From assembly GCF_028748185.1 (NCBI RefSeq), contig NZ_CP118164.1:1488001-1552000 (forward strand): DNA of 64,000 nucleotides, given 5' to 3'. This document shows, piece by piece, positions 8,497 through 16,803 of the stretch; within the stretch, counting starts at the first letter, position 1; the number at the start of each line of letters is the position of its first letter. This DNA comes from Bremerella sp. P1. GTDB taxonomy: Bacteria; Planctomycetota; Planctomycetia; Pirellulales; Pirellulaceae. The position numbers and the translations under genes were made by a program. The notes under the pieces were generated by a model, which saw only the letters and a program-made list of their open reading frames with translations, was not told where the DNA came from and did not search any database.

Positions 8497-10827
8497 ATGG
8501 TCCAAAACAACGTCGCCCCCCGATCGAAACGCGATTCTCGACTTCTCGGAAAGTCGACCTCGGCGCTGGTATTGAAGATTGAAGGCACTGAGCGTGATGG
8601 TCAGATCATTCGTGTCCATGCGCCCAAATGCCTGGTCGGATCATCCGCAGATTGCCAACTGCGTCTGATCGCCGCCGATGTTCAGCCAAAGCACTGCGTG
8701 ATCTATCGCGGCGCAAGTGGGATGATCGTGAAGTCGTGGACCCGCGACACACGCGTTAATGGCGACACCATCAGCGAGGCTTGGCTGCGCGTCGGTGATC
8801 GTTTGAGCCTGGGCAGCTTGAGCTTCGAAGTGCTCGCTGACCAACAAGCCGAATCGGCCAACGTCGCCCAACCGCTACCGAAAAAGTCTCCGTCGCCCCG
8901 AAAGCTGCGCAAGCAATCCCATCGCCGGATTCGTAATCTGTTGAATGTGGTCCGTAAGCAAAAGGACTCGTTCAGCGATCTACAAATCAAGCTCGACGAG
9001 ACACAGCAACTGGTCGATTCCCTGCTGGCCCGCGAGTCCGACCCAGCCGTCGATGTCGAATCGTCGGAAGTGCGTATCGAACGTCGCAAGCGACACAACC
9101 AGCGTGCCCGGCTGCTGCTTAACCATGTTCGCGATCTGATCAGTAGCAATAACACGATTCAGGCCGAACTCCGCGAACAGTTGGAAATTAAGCAGAACCA
9201 AGTCAACGAAATTCGACGCGAGTTGACCAACAACGCGGATGCCACCGAAGAAGAACGGGCACGGCAGCGTCGTCTCGAGGCCGACCTGCAAGAATCCGAA
9301 GCGCTGATTGCTCACCTCAAAGAACAGTCCAGCGAACTTCAATCGCGCGAAGAGCGTCTGCGTGAGCGTTGGATCTCGACACGCAAGCTCGGTAAGAGCC
9401 GCGTGAAATCGATTCTTTCGCATCTACGTGGGGTTCGTAATCAGCTTTCACAGTTGGACGACCAGCCGAGCGAGGAAGAAGAACAAGGCGCTTCGCGACT
9501 CACTAAGTTGCGGCTGGCCTACGATGACGCATCGCGTGAACTCAACGAGAACCGTGACTCGCTCAAAGAGGCCGAAAGCGAGTTGGCCTGGACCCAACAG
9601 GAACTCGAGCAGCGCGAGCAGCACTCCGAGGAGTTGGGTCGCAAGATCGCCGCGTTGGAACAGGAACTAGTCGATGCCCAGAATGCTCAGCCAAGTGGCA
9701 TGACCGACGAGGAAGTTGCCCAGCACCAGTCGCAGCTGAAGCAACTGCAGGATCAGCTCGACGACGCAACTTTACATGGCGATGACCTGAAACTGCAACT
9801 GGACGAACTTCGTCAGCAAAACTATGAGCTGCAGCAAGCGATCAACGATCAGCAGAGGAACGAGGAACACTGGAAGAACCAATTGGATGATGCTCGGCAG
9901 CAATGCCTGGACATCCGTCGCCAGCTGGAGGACGAACGACGCCTGACCGACCTGCAGCGAAGTCCTGACGAGGAAGAGCCAATCGAGGAAGACGAATCTG
10001 CACTGGATCACCTTCGGTCGATGGGTATTCTTCGTGAAACACCACCACCGACGATGCCGGAGGAGGCTTCCTACGACGAATTAGAGGACCAACTCCCAGA
10101 GGAATCGCACAAGGAAGAAGAACCTCGTGCCGTGAACCCGGCTACCGGCTTGACCAGCTTTCCCGATTTCGAATTCCCTGAAGAAGACACCCCAACGGAA
10201 CCAGAAGCGGCTTCGCAATCGCACGAGCCGGTTGCCGAACCTACGGCCGAACAACCAGTGTCCACATCCGATCACGATGATGACACTGCCATCGACGACT
10301 ACATGCAAAGCCTGTTGGCACGCATGCGAGCGAAGTCCGGCGAACCGGAACCAGCACCCCAGAAGAAGCCCGTACAAGAAAAAGTAGTCGTCGAGCCAGA
10401 ACCCGCCCAAGAGCCGGAACCTGTCCGACCGATCACGCGGGAAGAATTCGTTCCGTCGCGTTATGCTCCGGAACAAACATCCGACATTCGCAAGCTGCGA
10501 GAACTGGCGAACGAAACGGCCAAGGCAGCGATCGACTCGGCAACGATCAATCGCTGGGAACGGCTATGCCGGTCGAAGCTGTTTGTCTCGATGCTGGCCT
10601 TGGCCGCTGGCCTTTTCATGCACTACTACTCGCCAAGCTACCTCAGCATTTCCTTCGCAGGGGCTTGCCTGGCGTACGTGGTGACCGTTTTCTGGTGGCT
10701 CCAGTCAGCGGTGATTTACCAGCATGTGAAGAATCATCGCCGCGAACGCATGGAAAAGCGATTCAACGATGAAATCATCAATCCGCACGGGCTTTCCCAT
10801 GCAACCGACCACGTCGAAGAAGACTAA
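8497..10827 (+). CDS. FHA-domain protein with long coiled coil and two C-terminal membrane helices
   Basis: A 776-residue protein of unknown role. Residues about 25-110 form an FHA fold (CLVGSSADCQL, PKHCVIYR, TRVNGDTI). The usual pThr-contacting GRS is GSS here, so the key arginine is absent and phosphothreonine binding may be altered or lost. Residues about 130-510 are almost continuous heptad-like Leu/Glu/Gln/Arg sequence, a very long coiled coil. An acidic, proline-rich linker covers about 510-680. Two membrane helices follow at about 694-711 and 717-739, leaving a short basic tail. The likely picture is a membrane-anchored rod with an FHA head in the cytoplasm, a layout reminiscent of cell-division or envelope scaffold proteins; that reading is inference. 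A candidate promoter lies at 8367-8395. It converges with queE, overlapping it by 4 bases. Confidence 0.75.
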   Translation: MVQNNVAPRSKRDSRLLGKSTSALVLKIEGTERDGQIIRVHAPKCLVGSSADCQLRLIAADVQPKHCVIYRGASGMIVKSWTRDTRVNGDTISEAWLRVGDRLSLGSLSFEVLADQQAESANVAQPLPKKSPSPRKLRKQSHRRIRNLLNVVRKQKDSFSDLQIKLDETQQLVDSLLARESDPAVDVESSEVRIERRKRHNQRARLLLNHVRDLISSNNTIQAELREQLEIKQNQVNEIRRELTNNADATEEERARQRRLEADLQESEALIAHLKEQSSELQSREERLRERWISTRKLGKSRVKSILSHLRGVRNQLSQLDDQPSEEEEQGASRLTKLRLAYDDASRELNENRDSLKEAESELAWTQQELEQREQHSEELGRKIAALEQELVDAQNAQPSGMTDEEVAQHQSQLKQLQDQLDDATLHGDDLKLQLDELRQQNYELQQAINDQQRNEEHWKNQLDDARQQCLDIRRQLEDERRLTDLQRSPDEEEPIEEDESALDHLRSMGILRETPPPTMPEEASYDELEDQLPEESHKEEEPRAVNPATGLTSFPDFEFPEEDTPTEPEAASQSHEPVAEPTAEQPVSTSDHDDDTAIDDYMQSLLARMRAKSGEPEPAPQKKPVQEKVVVEPEPAQEPEPVRPITREEFVPSRYAPEQTSDIRKLRELANETAKAAIDSATINRWERLCRSKLFVSMLALAAGLFMHYYSPSYLSISFAGACLAYVVTVFWWLQSAVIYQHVKNHRRERMEKRFNDEIINPHGLSHATDHVEED

Positions 10828-11510
10828 GTCCCACGAGCAAATCCAAACCATTCGATTTGCTTGCGGTGACAAAGCTGCAAGCCGTGCTCCTGAGACCACG
10901 GCTTAAGCCACTCGGTAATTGCCTCCAGCTGTGCCTGTTCGATCCCTTGCGGCATCACGTAGACGCGATCTCGCAAAATGCTGGGAAATCTTCCCAGGTA
11001 GGTAAGCACCTCGTCGCAGTCTTCCCGCTTATCGATCACGAACTTGAACTGATACGGAAACTCGTCAATCAGTCGCTGAATGACCTCAGGCTGGTCCCTT
11101 GTCTGATCATGCCGCTTGTGCCAACGCGGGTAGTCCTCGGCACTAGGGGTCGAGTTGGAAAGCTTGGGACTGATCGACATCAGGTCGCATGGCAAGGGAA
11201 GATGAAGCGTCCCGGCCGTTTCAATCGTGATGTGTCGGCCTGAGCGCCGGATTCCCTCGCACAGCGGAATCATTTCAGCGAACAACATCGGCTCGCCGCC
11301 AGTGAGCACGACCTTGTCGACTTCCAGCAGTTCGATCCGGCCCAAGATCTCGGCGACCGACAGATCTTCCCCTTCCGGGTTCCAGGACGCATGCGGCGTA
11401 TCGCAAAACCAGCAGCGCAAGTTGCAACCACTGGCTCGGACGAACGTACTGGGCTCGCCGGTCAGAAGGCCTTCGCCCTGAATCGATGGATAAATTTCAG
11501 CTATTCGCAC
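10824..11510 (-). CDS. queE: 7-carboxy-7-deazaguanine synthase (radical SAM)
   Basis: A 228-residue radical SAM enzyme that converts 6-carboxy-tetrahydropterin to 7-carboxy-7-deazaguanine in the queuosine pathway. The start [14 protein letters not shown] is diagnostic for QueE, and the cluster motif CNLRCWFC (CX3CX2C) is at about residues 30-37. TGGEPM follows near residue 71, where the family binds SAM. It is divergent from queF, the final enzyme of preQ1 synthesis, with 268 bases between start codons. The 3' end overlaps the FHA gene by 4 bases in convergent orientation. Confidence 0.93.
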   Translation of the reverse strand: MRIAEIYPSIQGEGLLTGEPSTFVRASGCNLRCWFCDTPHASWNPEGEDLSVAEILGRIELLEVDKVVLTGGEPMLFAEMIPLCEGIRRSGRHITIETAGTLHLPLPCDLMSISPKLSNSTPSAEDYPRWHKRHDQTRDQPEVIQRLIDEFPYQFKFVIDKREDCDEVLTYLGRFPSILRDRVYVMPQGIEQAQLEAITEWLKPWSQEHGLQLCHRKQIEWFGFARGT

Positions 11511-11721
11511 GCTGGCAATACCGGTCGTGGAAAGGTTTGTCGCTTTAAACGCGAGAAACCGTTCTCAGGAAGTGACATTCGGGTGCCCCGTTCTCTACGC
11601 TGAATACCAACGCAGTCGGGGGAATCCTTCAGAATACCCGCCAAGACGGACCTCGTGTGGGGCAAGTTCGGCAGACCGCAGGGGAAATTGCCCAAATATC
11701 CGCCAAAAGCCGGGTCTAGTC

Positions 11722-11750
11722 AGGCAGCTGCTTTGCCTCCAAAATAGCAG
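11722..11750 (+). promoter_or_regulatory. possible H-type pseudoknot in the queF leader
   Basis: AGGCA (11722-11726) can pair with TGCCT (11734-11738), and CTGCT in the loop (11728-11732) can pair with AGCAG (11746-11750) across an A-rich linker CCAAAAT. The structure ends 14 bases before the queF ribosome binding site. PreQ1-I riboswitches are H-type pseudoknots with an A-rich third loop in front of queuosine genes, but loop 1 here is only one base and the conserved preQ1-binding bases cannot be assigned. It is therefore a candidate only. Confidence 0.25.
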
Positions 11751-11778
11751 TTTACCAGTCAATGAGGAGAATCGGACC

Positions 11779-12162
<384 letters not shown>

Positions 12163-12179
12163 GGTTCGCCATCGAATGG

Positions 12180-12213
12180 GTCAGGCCGCGATGGTGGCCT
12201 CAAGCGGCCTGAC
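12180..12213. terminator. hairpin between converging genes, possible bidirectional terminator
   Basis: A 10-bp perfect stem (GTCAGGCCGC 12180-12189 with GCGGCCTGAC 12204-12213) lies 18 bases after the queF stop and overlaps the last codons of the zinc-ribbon gene. No T-run follows on either strand, so termination would need another signal. Confidence 0.4.
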
Positions 12214-12862
12214 TTCGCGGCTGAGCCGGCGGTAACTCCAAATCCTGCTGGATCTCTTGCAGCATCGTATCCAAGCAGCGTTGGCTCATTCCCCAATCGA
12301 ACGCTTGACCGGGGATATCGGTCGCGACCGTGACCACGCAGCCGTCGTCTTGTCGCGTCAGCTTGACGGTCAGAACCCCTTTCATCGCCCAGATGCTCGA
12401 CGGCAACTCTGCCTGGATCGTGCATCCATCTGCCTCTTGCTCGACCCGCTGCACCGGCTGCTGATTCTTGGCCAGGCTGCACAGTACGCGTGCCATCGCT
12501 CGGCCGATGGGCAAGTCCAGAACGGCCGATCGCTGCTTGCCGGTTCGCACGCCAAGCGAAGCCCACATCGGTTGGGCGATCGATGCAACCGCCGAGTACG
12601 AGATGCCGATGGGCACTACCTTGTCGGCAATCTCCAGGATTGCTTCCGCTGAGAGACAAGGACGTGCTTGCGCTGCATGGCTGGCAATGGCAGTACGCAC
12701 CTCAGGATGCTGGGCAATGCGTTCGTAGTTGGCATCTTCGTCCCAAGATTGGATCGTGGGAACCAGACCTTCCGAAGCGACCTCGTCGGCTTGTTGCAGT
12801 CGACATCCACACTGAAAACAGAAGTTGCCGCCTGCTTTGACGCCACAGTTCGAGCAATACAC
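12200..12862 (-). CDS. zinc-ribbon protein of unknown function
   Basis: A 220-residue protein that starts with a zinc ribbon, CSNCG near residue 3 and CFQCGC near residue 15, of the type often found at the head of planctomycete regulators and membrane proteins. The remaining 190 residues form a globular alpha/beta-looking domain without any motif I recognise, and no membrane helix is evident. The start is GTG at 12862 with GGAG six bases upstream. It converges with queF, and a 10-bp stem spans its stop codon. I assign no function. Confidence 0.65.
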   Translation of the reverse strand: MYCSNCGVKAGGNFCFQCGCRLQQADEVASEGLVPTIQSWDEDANYERIAQHPEVRTAIASHAAQARPCLSAEAILEIADKVVPIGISYSAVASIAQPMWASLGVRTGKQRSAVLDLPIGRAMARVLCSLAKNQQPVQRVEQEADGCTIQAELPSSIWAMKGVLTVKLTRQDDGCVVTVATDIPGQAFDWGMSQRCLDTMLQEIQQDLELPPAQPRSQAA

Positions 12863-12967
12863 CGGTAGCTCCTTTTCTCGTCGGTACTTTCTCGCCTTCT
12901 CTTTTCATCGGAAAGAAGGAGAGCGGGTCACGAGAAAAGTTTGCCATCACTGCTGGCCATTCCGTGA

Positions 12968-14485
12968 TCACTTCGCCGTGAACGTCTCCTGGTACAGCGG
13001 TTTGCCAGCCACATCGTAGTAGCGAAACGTCAGCGTGGGCTTGCCATCCTGGTGTTCGACGAAGCCACCCAGGAATCCGCCGGTGACGTTCAGGTAGTGA
13101 TGCTCAGCACGAACCTCATCATTCGTCCACCCGCCGGCGTGCTCGTCGGAAGCAGGTCCACACGAAAACTCGCGGATGCCGGTCTCCAGATCTTCGGAAG
13201 CGAATTGCCAGTGACGATCACCGCACACGATGAACATGTTGTCCTGCTGAGCGATGAAGTTGCGGACGATGTCCCCTTCGTGCTTCCAGTTGATGTTAGA
13301 GTGGTTGTCAAACTTGTTATCACGGTCAGGCCCGACAATGGGTGTCGGCGACATCAGAATCTTGAATGTCGCGTCCGACTCAGAGACCGACTTCTTAAAC
13401 CAGGCCATCTGCTCAGGTCCCCAAATCGTCTTGTTGGGGCCATCCGGATCCTTATTGTTCGAGCGGAACTCACGACCTTCGACTAACCAGATCTGCAAAT
13501 CCTTCCCCCAACGACGCGTGCGATAGGGAAGCTCGCTCATCGGCAGTTGTTCTCGGAACAGCTGCTTCCCGTGCTCGAAGGTGAACGTCCCCATGAAAAC
13601 CGATTCCATCTGCGGATAGCAATCGTCCATCCACGTATCGTGGTCGTCTTTCATGTAGTAGCATGGCACCACTTGGTGAAAATGGCGGATAAACGGCAGG
13701 CTGAACATGCGATGGAAATGCCAGCGGGCCAGGTCCAGGCTCTTTCCCATCCGGTCGAAGTAGACGAAGTCGCCGCATTGCACGAAGAAGTCGGGATGCA
13801 GTTTCTCCATCTCGCGATAGATCTTGAAGCCACCTTCGCGACTGTCCTGGTGGATGTAGGCCTGACACGTGGAAACGACAAAGGAGATCGGCTCGGCATC
13901 GGTGGCCGCTGGTGCCGTTCCGAAGTCTCCGGACAACGTTGCTCCGTTATGGCCATCTTCCAGACGCGATTCGACAAGTACCTGGTAACGCGTACCTGGC
14001 GTCAGATCCTTCAAACGAAACGAATGGGTATAGTCCTGTTCCTTTTCCACGGTCACCCACTCGGTCTCTTGCCACTGGTCGCTACCCTTAGCCAGGTATC
14101 GCACGCGAACTTGGCCGGGGGCACCTGGCACGGCACCGTCGACTGTTTCCGGTGACTCTCCTTCCGGATACTTGGGGACTGGCGTGTAAACGGTGTCTTT
14201 GTTGGCGACGCTATTGTCGACGTTCTCGACGATCCAGTCTTCGCGTCCATCGTCCGGCTTAAGCAGCAACTTGCCGGTCTTGGAATTGCGGTAATAGATG
14301 AGTGGCTCAATGCCAGGTCGATCGATGCGATCTTCGTTCTTGGTCAAGCGCGTCCAGACCACCGCAGTCGTGGCTGAGACTTCGCCGACCTTGAATCCAT
14401 TGGCCTGCCACGGTCCAGCGTTGGCAACCGCTGCACTGCCCCAAACCATCCACGCAACCATCGCAACTATTCGCAGGCTTCCCAC
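12968..14485 (-). CDS. PhoD-like alkaline phosphatase/phosphodiesterase, secreted
   Basis: A 505-residue metallophosphatase of the PhoD family. I set the start at GTG 14485 because GGAG sits about 6 bases upstream and the product then opens with a signal peptide (MGSLRIVAMVAWMVWGSA, then ANAG). The N-terminal third is a beta-sandwich, Fn3-like domain (GEVSATTAVVWTRLT; RYQVLVESRLEDG). The catalytic domain shows VSTCQAYIHQD, FFVQCGDFVYFD, YMKDDHDTWMDD and CGDRHWQF, which carry the metal-binding Asp, Asn and His residues. Such enzymes release phosphate from phosphomonoesters or phosphodiesters in the periplasm. No Pho-box was identified. Confidence 0.88.
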   Translation of the reverse strand: MGSLRIVAMVAWMVWGSAAVANAGPWQANGFKVGEVSATTAVVWTRLTKNEDRIDRPGIEPLIYYRNSKTGKLLLKPDDGREDWIVENVDNSVANKDTVYTPVPKYPEGESPETVDGAVPGAPGQVRVRYLAKGSDQWQETEWVTVEKEQDYTHSFRLKDLTPGTRYQVLVESRLEDGHNGATLSGDFGTAPAATDAEPISFVVSTCQAYIHQDSREGGFKIYREMEKLHPDFFVQCGDFVYFDRMGKSLDLARWHFHRMFSLPFIRHFHQVVPCYYMKDDHDTWMDDCYPQMESVFMGTFTFEHGKQLFREQLPMSELPYRTRRWGKDLQIWLVEGREFRSNNKDPDGPNKTIWGPEQMAWFKKSVSESDATFKILMSPTPIVGPDRDNKFDNHSNINWKHEGDIVRNFIAQQDNMFIVCGDRHWQFASEDLETGIREFSCGPASDEHAGGWTNDEVRAEHHYLNVTGGFLGGFVEHQDGKPTLTFRYYDVAGKPLYQETFTAK

Positions 14486-14616
14486 TTCGTTCTCCACTGA
14501 CCAGAACAAGAAAGAGATTTGGCATGATGAGAGCGTCATACTTTCGTTGCCGCTCACGGGATCGATCCCTCAACCTAATTCACGGAACCTGCCGGTTCAA
14601 CTTGGCGGGTACGTTC

Positions 14617-15087
14617 TCAATACGTTTTCCCCAGGCCGGCTGCCTTCCAATCGTAGAACAATTTCCGACATGGATCGCGAAGTAGATTCGGCACCAGGAT
14701 CGTCGTTCCACCCCCAGCGGCGATCACCTTTTCTGCCGAAAGATCCAACTCGCGGAAACCAGCTGCTTCGGCGTCGGCGATTGTCGCCCCGAAGTAAACC
14801 TTCTCGACACGAGCCCAATGCAGCGCCGCTGCGCACATAGGACAAGGCTCGCAGGTTGTCGCCACGATCGCCCCTTCCAGCAAAGGACTACCTGTCTGAT
14901 GACAGGCCTCTCGCAGGGCGTTGATCTCGGCGTGGGCGGTGATATCGATCGTTTGCCAAACCGTGTTGTGCTCGGCGGCAATGACCTGACCGTCCAACTC
15001 AATGGCACAACCAAACGGCGTCTGGCCCAGAGCAATGCCTTCCTGGCATTTCTCAATCGCCAATTGCATCAAAGATTCCGGCGTCAT
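14617..15087 (-). CDS. nucleoside/guanine deaminase of the cytidine deaminase superfamily
   Basis: A 156-residue zinc deaminase. The two zinc motifs are TAHAEINAL (about residues 50-58) and CEPCPMCAAALHW (about 82-94), with the catalytic glutamate in HAE. The HWARVEKVYFG segment and the absence of the tRNA-binding tail of TadA favour a free-base or nucleoside deaminase, close to GuaD-type guanine deaminases, over a tRNA adenosine deaminase; the substrate is not settled by sequence. The start is ATG at 15087. It stands alone beside a large palindromic repeat. Confidence 0.82.
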   Translation of the reverse strand: MTPESLMQLAIEKCQEGIALGQTPFGCAIELDGQVIAAEHNTVWQTIDITAHAEINALREACHQTGSPLLEGAIVATTCEPCPMCAAALHWARVEKVYFGATIADAEAAGFRELDLSAEKVIAAGGGTTILVPNLLRDPCRKLFYDWKAAGLGKTY

Positions 15088-15166
15088 GGGGCTGTCTTCT
15101 CAGAAATGGGTGCTTGGGGGCACTTCAGTTGTAACAGAACGGACCGGCGAATCGGAAGAATATTTA

Positions 15167-15344
15167 GCCACAGAGATCACAGAGGCCACGGAGAGAAGAG
15201 ATGCGAGGGAGTAACCACGGATTACACGAATTGGCACGGATGGGAGTTACTGAGTCGACTTCGTCGACGATTTATATCTGTGTTCATCCGTGTAATCCGT
15301 GGTTTGTCTCTTCTTCTCTCCGTGGCCTCTGTGATCTCTGTGGC
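15167..15344. repeat. large imperfect palindrome of the CCACAGAG repeat family
   Basis: Two arms face each other. The outer 32 bases match perfectly (the left arm begins GCCACAGAGATCACAGAGG at 15167; the right arm ends in its reverse complement at 15344). Inner matches include ACCACGGATTACACG with CGTGTAATCCGTGGT. The centre (about 15241-15280) is unpaired apart from the small palindrome GTCGACTTCGTCGAC. A shorter fragment with the same TATTTAGCCACAGAG start occurs at 39161. Repeats with CCACAGAG...CACAGAG cores are scattered through many bacterial genomes as non-coding elements. Confidence 0.8.
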
Positions 15345-15463
15345 AAACCCCTCTTTCCGCGGGGCACTTGCTATGCCGTGCCCTGGCATTCACAATACCA
15401 CTTCCCGTGCATGAACCTTAATGCACTAGAGAATTGTTACGTGACACGAGCTGGAATGACGAC

Positions 15464-16474
15464 ATGACCACGTCCCAAGTGATTTTGACCGGTTTTGCTG
15501 ACGAATCTGCCAATCAGAAGACGGCTGAACAGCAGTTTAGCGCCTTCGCTGCGTTGGGGCTGGAATACTACAGCATTCGCTTCATCGACGTCGGCAACGG
15601 CATTAAGAATGTCATGGAGCTGACCAAGGCAGAAATTGCCAAGCTGCGAACCTTGGAAGGTGAGTACGGCCTGAACGTTTCGTCCCTGGGCTCGCCCATT
15701 GGTAAGGTCAAGTTGCTCAACGAAGAAGACGGTACCAAAAACCGCTTCGTGCCCTTCAAGAAGTACCTCGACAAAGAGGTCAACAAGGCGTGCGAATTGG
15801 CTCACGCATTCGAGACCAAGCTGATCCGCGGCTTCTCCTTCTATCACCCCAAGGGAACCGATCCGAAAGATCACATCTCCCAGGCAGTCGACCAACTCGG
15901 ACAAATCGCCGAAGCTTGTCACCGTAGCGATCTTACCTTCGGCCTGGAAGTCGAAGCCAACCTGATCGGTCAGAATGGCGACATCCTCGCCGAGATTCAC
16001 AAGAAGGTGAATCACCCGGCCATGATGCTGATCTTCGACGCCGGTAACCTCGTCTGCCAAGGTTACACGCCGGATGAAGTTTACGACCAGTACGTGGCCA
16101 TGAAGCCAGGCATGGGCTGGATGCACGTCAAAGACTACAAGATCACCAAACCTGTCGGCGAAAAGGGTCACATCGACGAAGACGCTTTGAAGAACTTCGT
16201 TCCATCCGACCTGGGCGATAGTGCTTACGAACGCATCATGCGTGACTTTGCCTTGTCGATTCCGAAGCTGGAAAAGAAGCTGAAAAAGCGCGGCATCCCA
16301 GGCGTCTTCTGCGACCTGGAACCCCACGTCAAAGGTGGCGGTCAGTTCGGTGGCTTCAGTGGTCCCGATGGCTTCGGCGTTGCCCTGCGTGGCTTCTGCC
16401 GCGTCCTCGATTTCGCCGGCGTTGGCTATCACCTCCGCGACTTCGACGACATCATCGCGGCTCGCGGTTTTTAA
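15464..16474 (+). CDS. sugar phosphate isomerase/epimerase-like TIM-barrel protein
   Basis: A 336-residue protein of the AP endonuclease 2/xylose isomerase-like TIM barrel superfamily, which is expanded in planctomycetes for sugar and inositol catabolism. Visible features are GFADESANQK at the start, ETKLIRGFSFYHP near 115, GLEVEANLIGQNGD near 155, LIFDAGNLVCQGY near 180 and WMHVKDYK near 212, where barrel-end acidic and His residues would hold a metal. I prefer the ATG at 15464 over the upstream TTG at 15434, because the conserved part begins right after it. A strong terminator follows 38 bases after the stop. Exact substrate unknown. Confidence 0.8.
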   Translation: MTTSQVILTGFADESANQKTAEQQFSAFAALGLEYYSIRFIDVGNGIKNVMELTKAEIAKLRTLEGEYGLNVSSLGSPIGKVKLLNEEDGTKNRFVPFKKYLDKEVNKACELAHAFETKLIRGFSFYHPKGTDPKDHISQAVDQLGQIAEACHRSDLTFGLEVEANLIGQNGDILAEIHKKVNHPAMMLIFDAGNLVCQGYTPDEVYDQYVAMKPGMGWMHVKDYKITKPVGEKGHIDEDALKNFVPSDLGDSAYERIMRDFALSIPKLEKKLKKRGIPGVFCDLEPHVKGGGQFGGFSGPDGFGVALRGFCRVLDFAGVGYHLRDFDDIIAARGF

Positions 16475-16511
16475 TGCGCGATGACTCGCGAAGTGTGATA
16501 GAAAATTATTT

Positions 16512-16540
16512 AGCAGGTTCTTTGGGAGCCTGCTTTTTTT
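16512..16540 (+). terminator. intrinsic terminator of the TIM-barrel gene
   Basis: AGCAGG (16512-16517) pairs with CCTGCT (16529-16534), extended by partly paired loop bases, and is followed by a run of seven Ts. Confidence 0.85.
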
Positions 16541-16560
16541 GTCTTGGGATGTGAAAGCTT

Positions 16561-16800
16561 ATGTCTCGCGAGCGAATTACGATCGGCGGTTGTCCTAAGT
16601 GCGGCTCGGAACTTTTGACGTGCCAACAGAATCACTTTCAGAACGATGAGCTCGAAATCTTCTCTTGGGAACACAAGTGCCCTGATTGCGGCTTCCGCCA
16701 AACCGAAGCCTTCCGGAGCGATGACGAGGACGAAGAATTCGATCCTGCCGCTGCGGCATCTTGCCCGTTCTGTGGGCGTACCGTGGAGTCCGCCGAATAA
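16561..16800 (+). CDS. small protein with three CxxC zinc knuckles
   Basis: A 79-residue protein with CPKC (residues 11-14), CPDC (about 40-43) and CPFC (about 68-71), plus one extra Cys in LLTCQQ and a very acidic stretch DDEDEEFD before the last pair. The pattern suggests a zinc-ribbon fold with a tethered third knuckle, perhaps a nucleic-acid or protein-binding adaptor. It is unrecognised beyond that. The start ATG has a weak GAAAG upstream. It lies 20 bases after the terminator of the TIM-barrel gene and ends just 3 bases before the stop of the converging LptF/G gene. Confidence 0.7.
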   Translation: MSRERITIGGCPKCGSELLTCQQNHFQNDELEIFSWEHKCPDCGFRQTEAFRSDDEDEEFDPAAAASCPFCGRTVESAE

Positions 16801-16803
16801 CGC

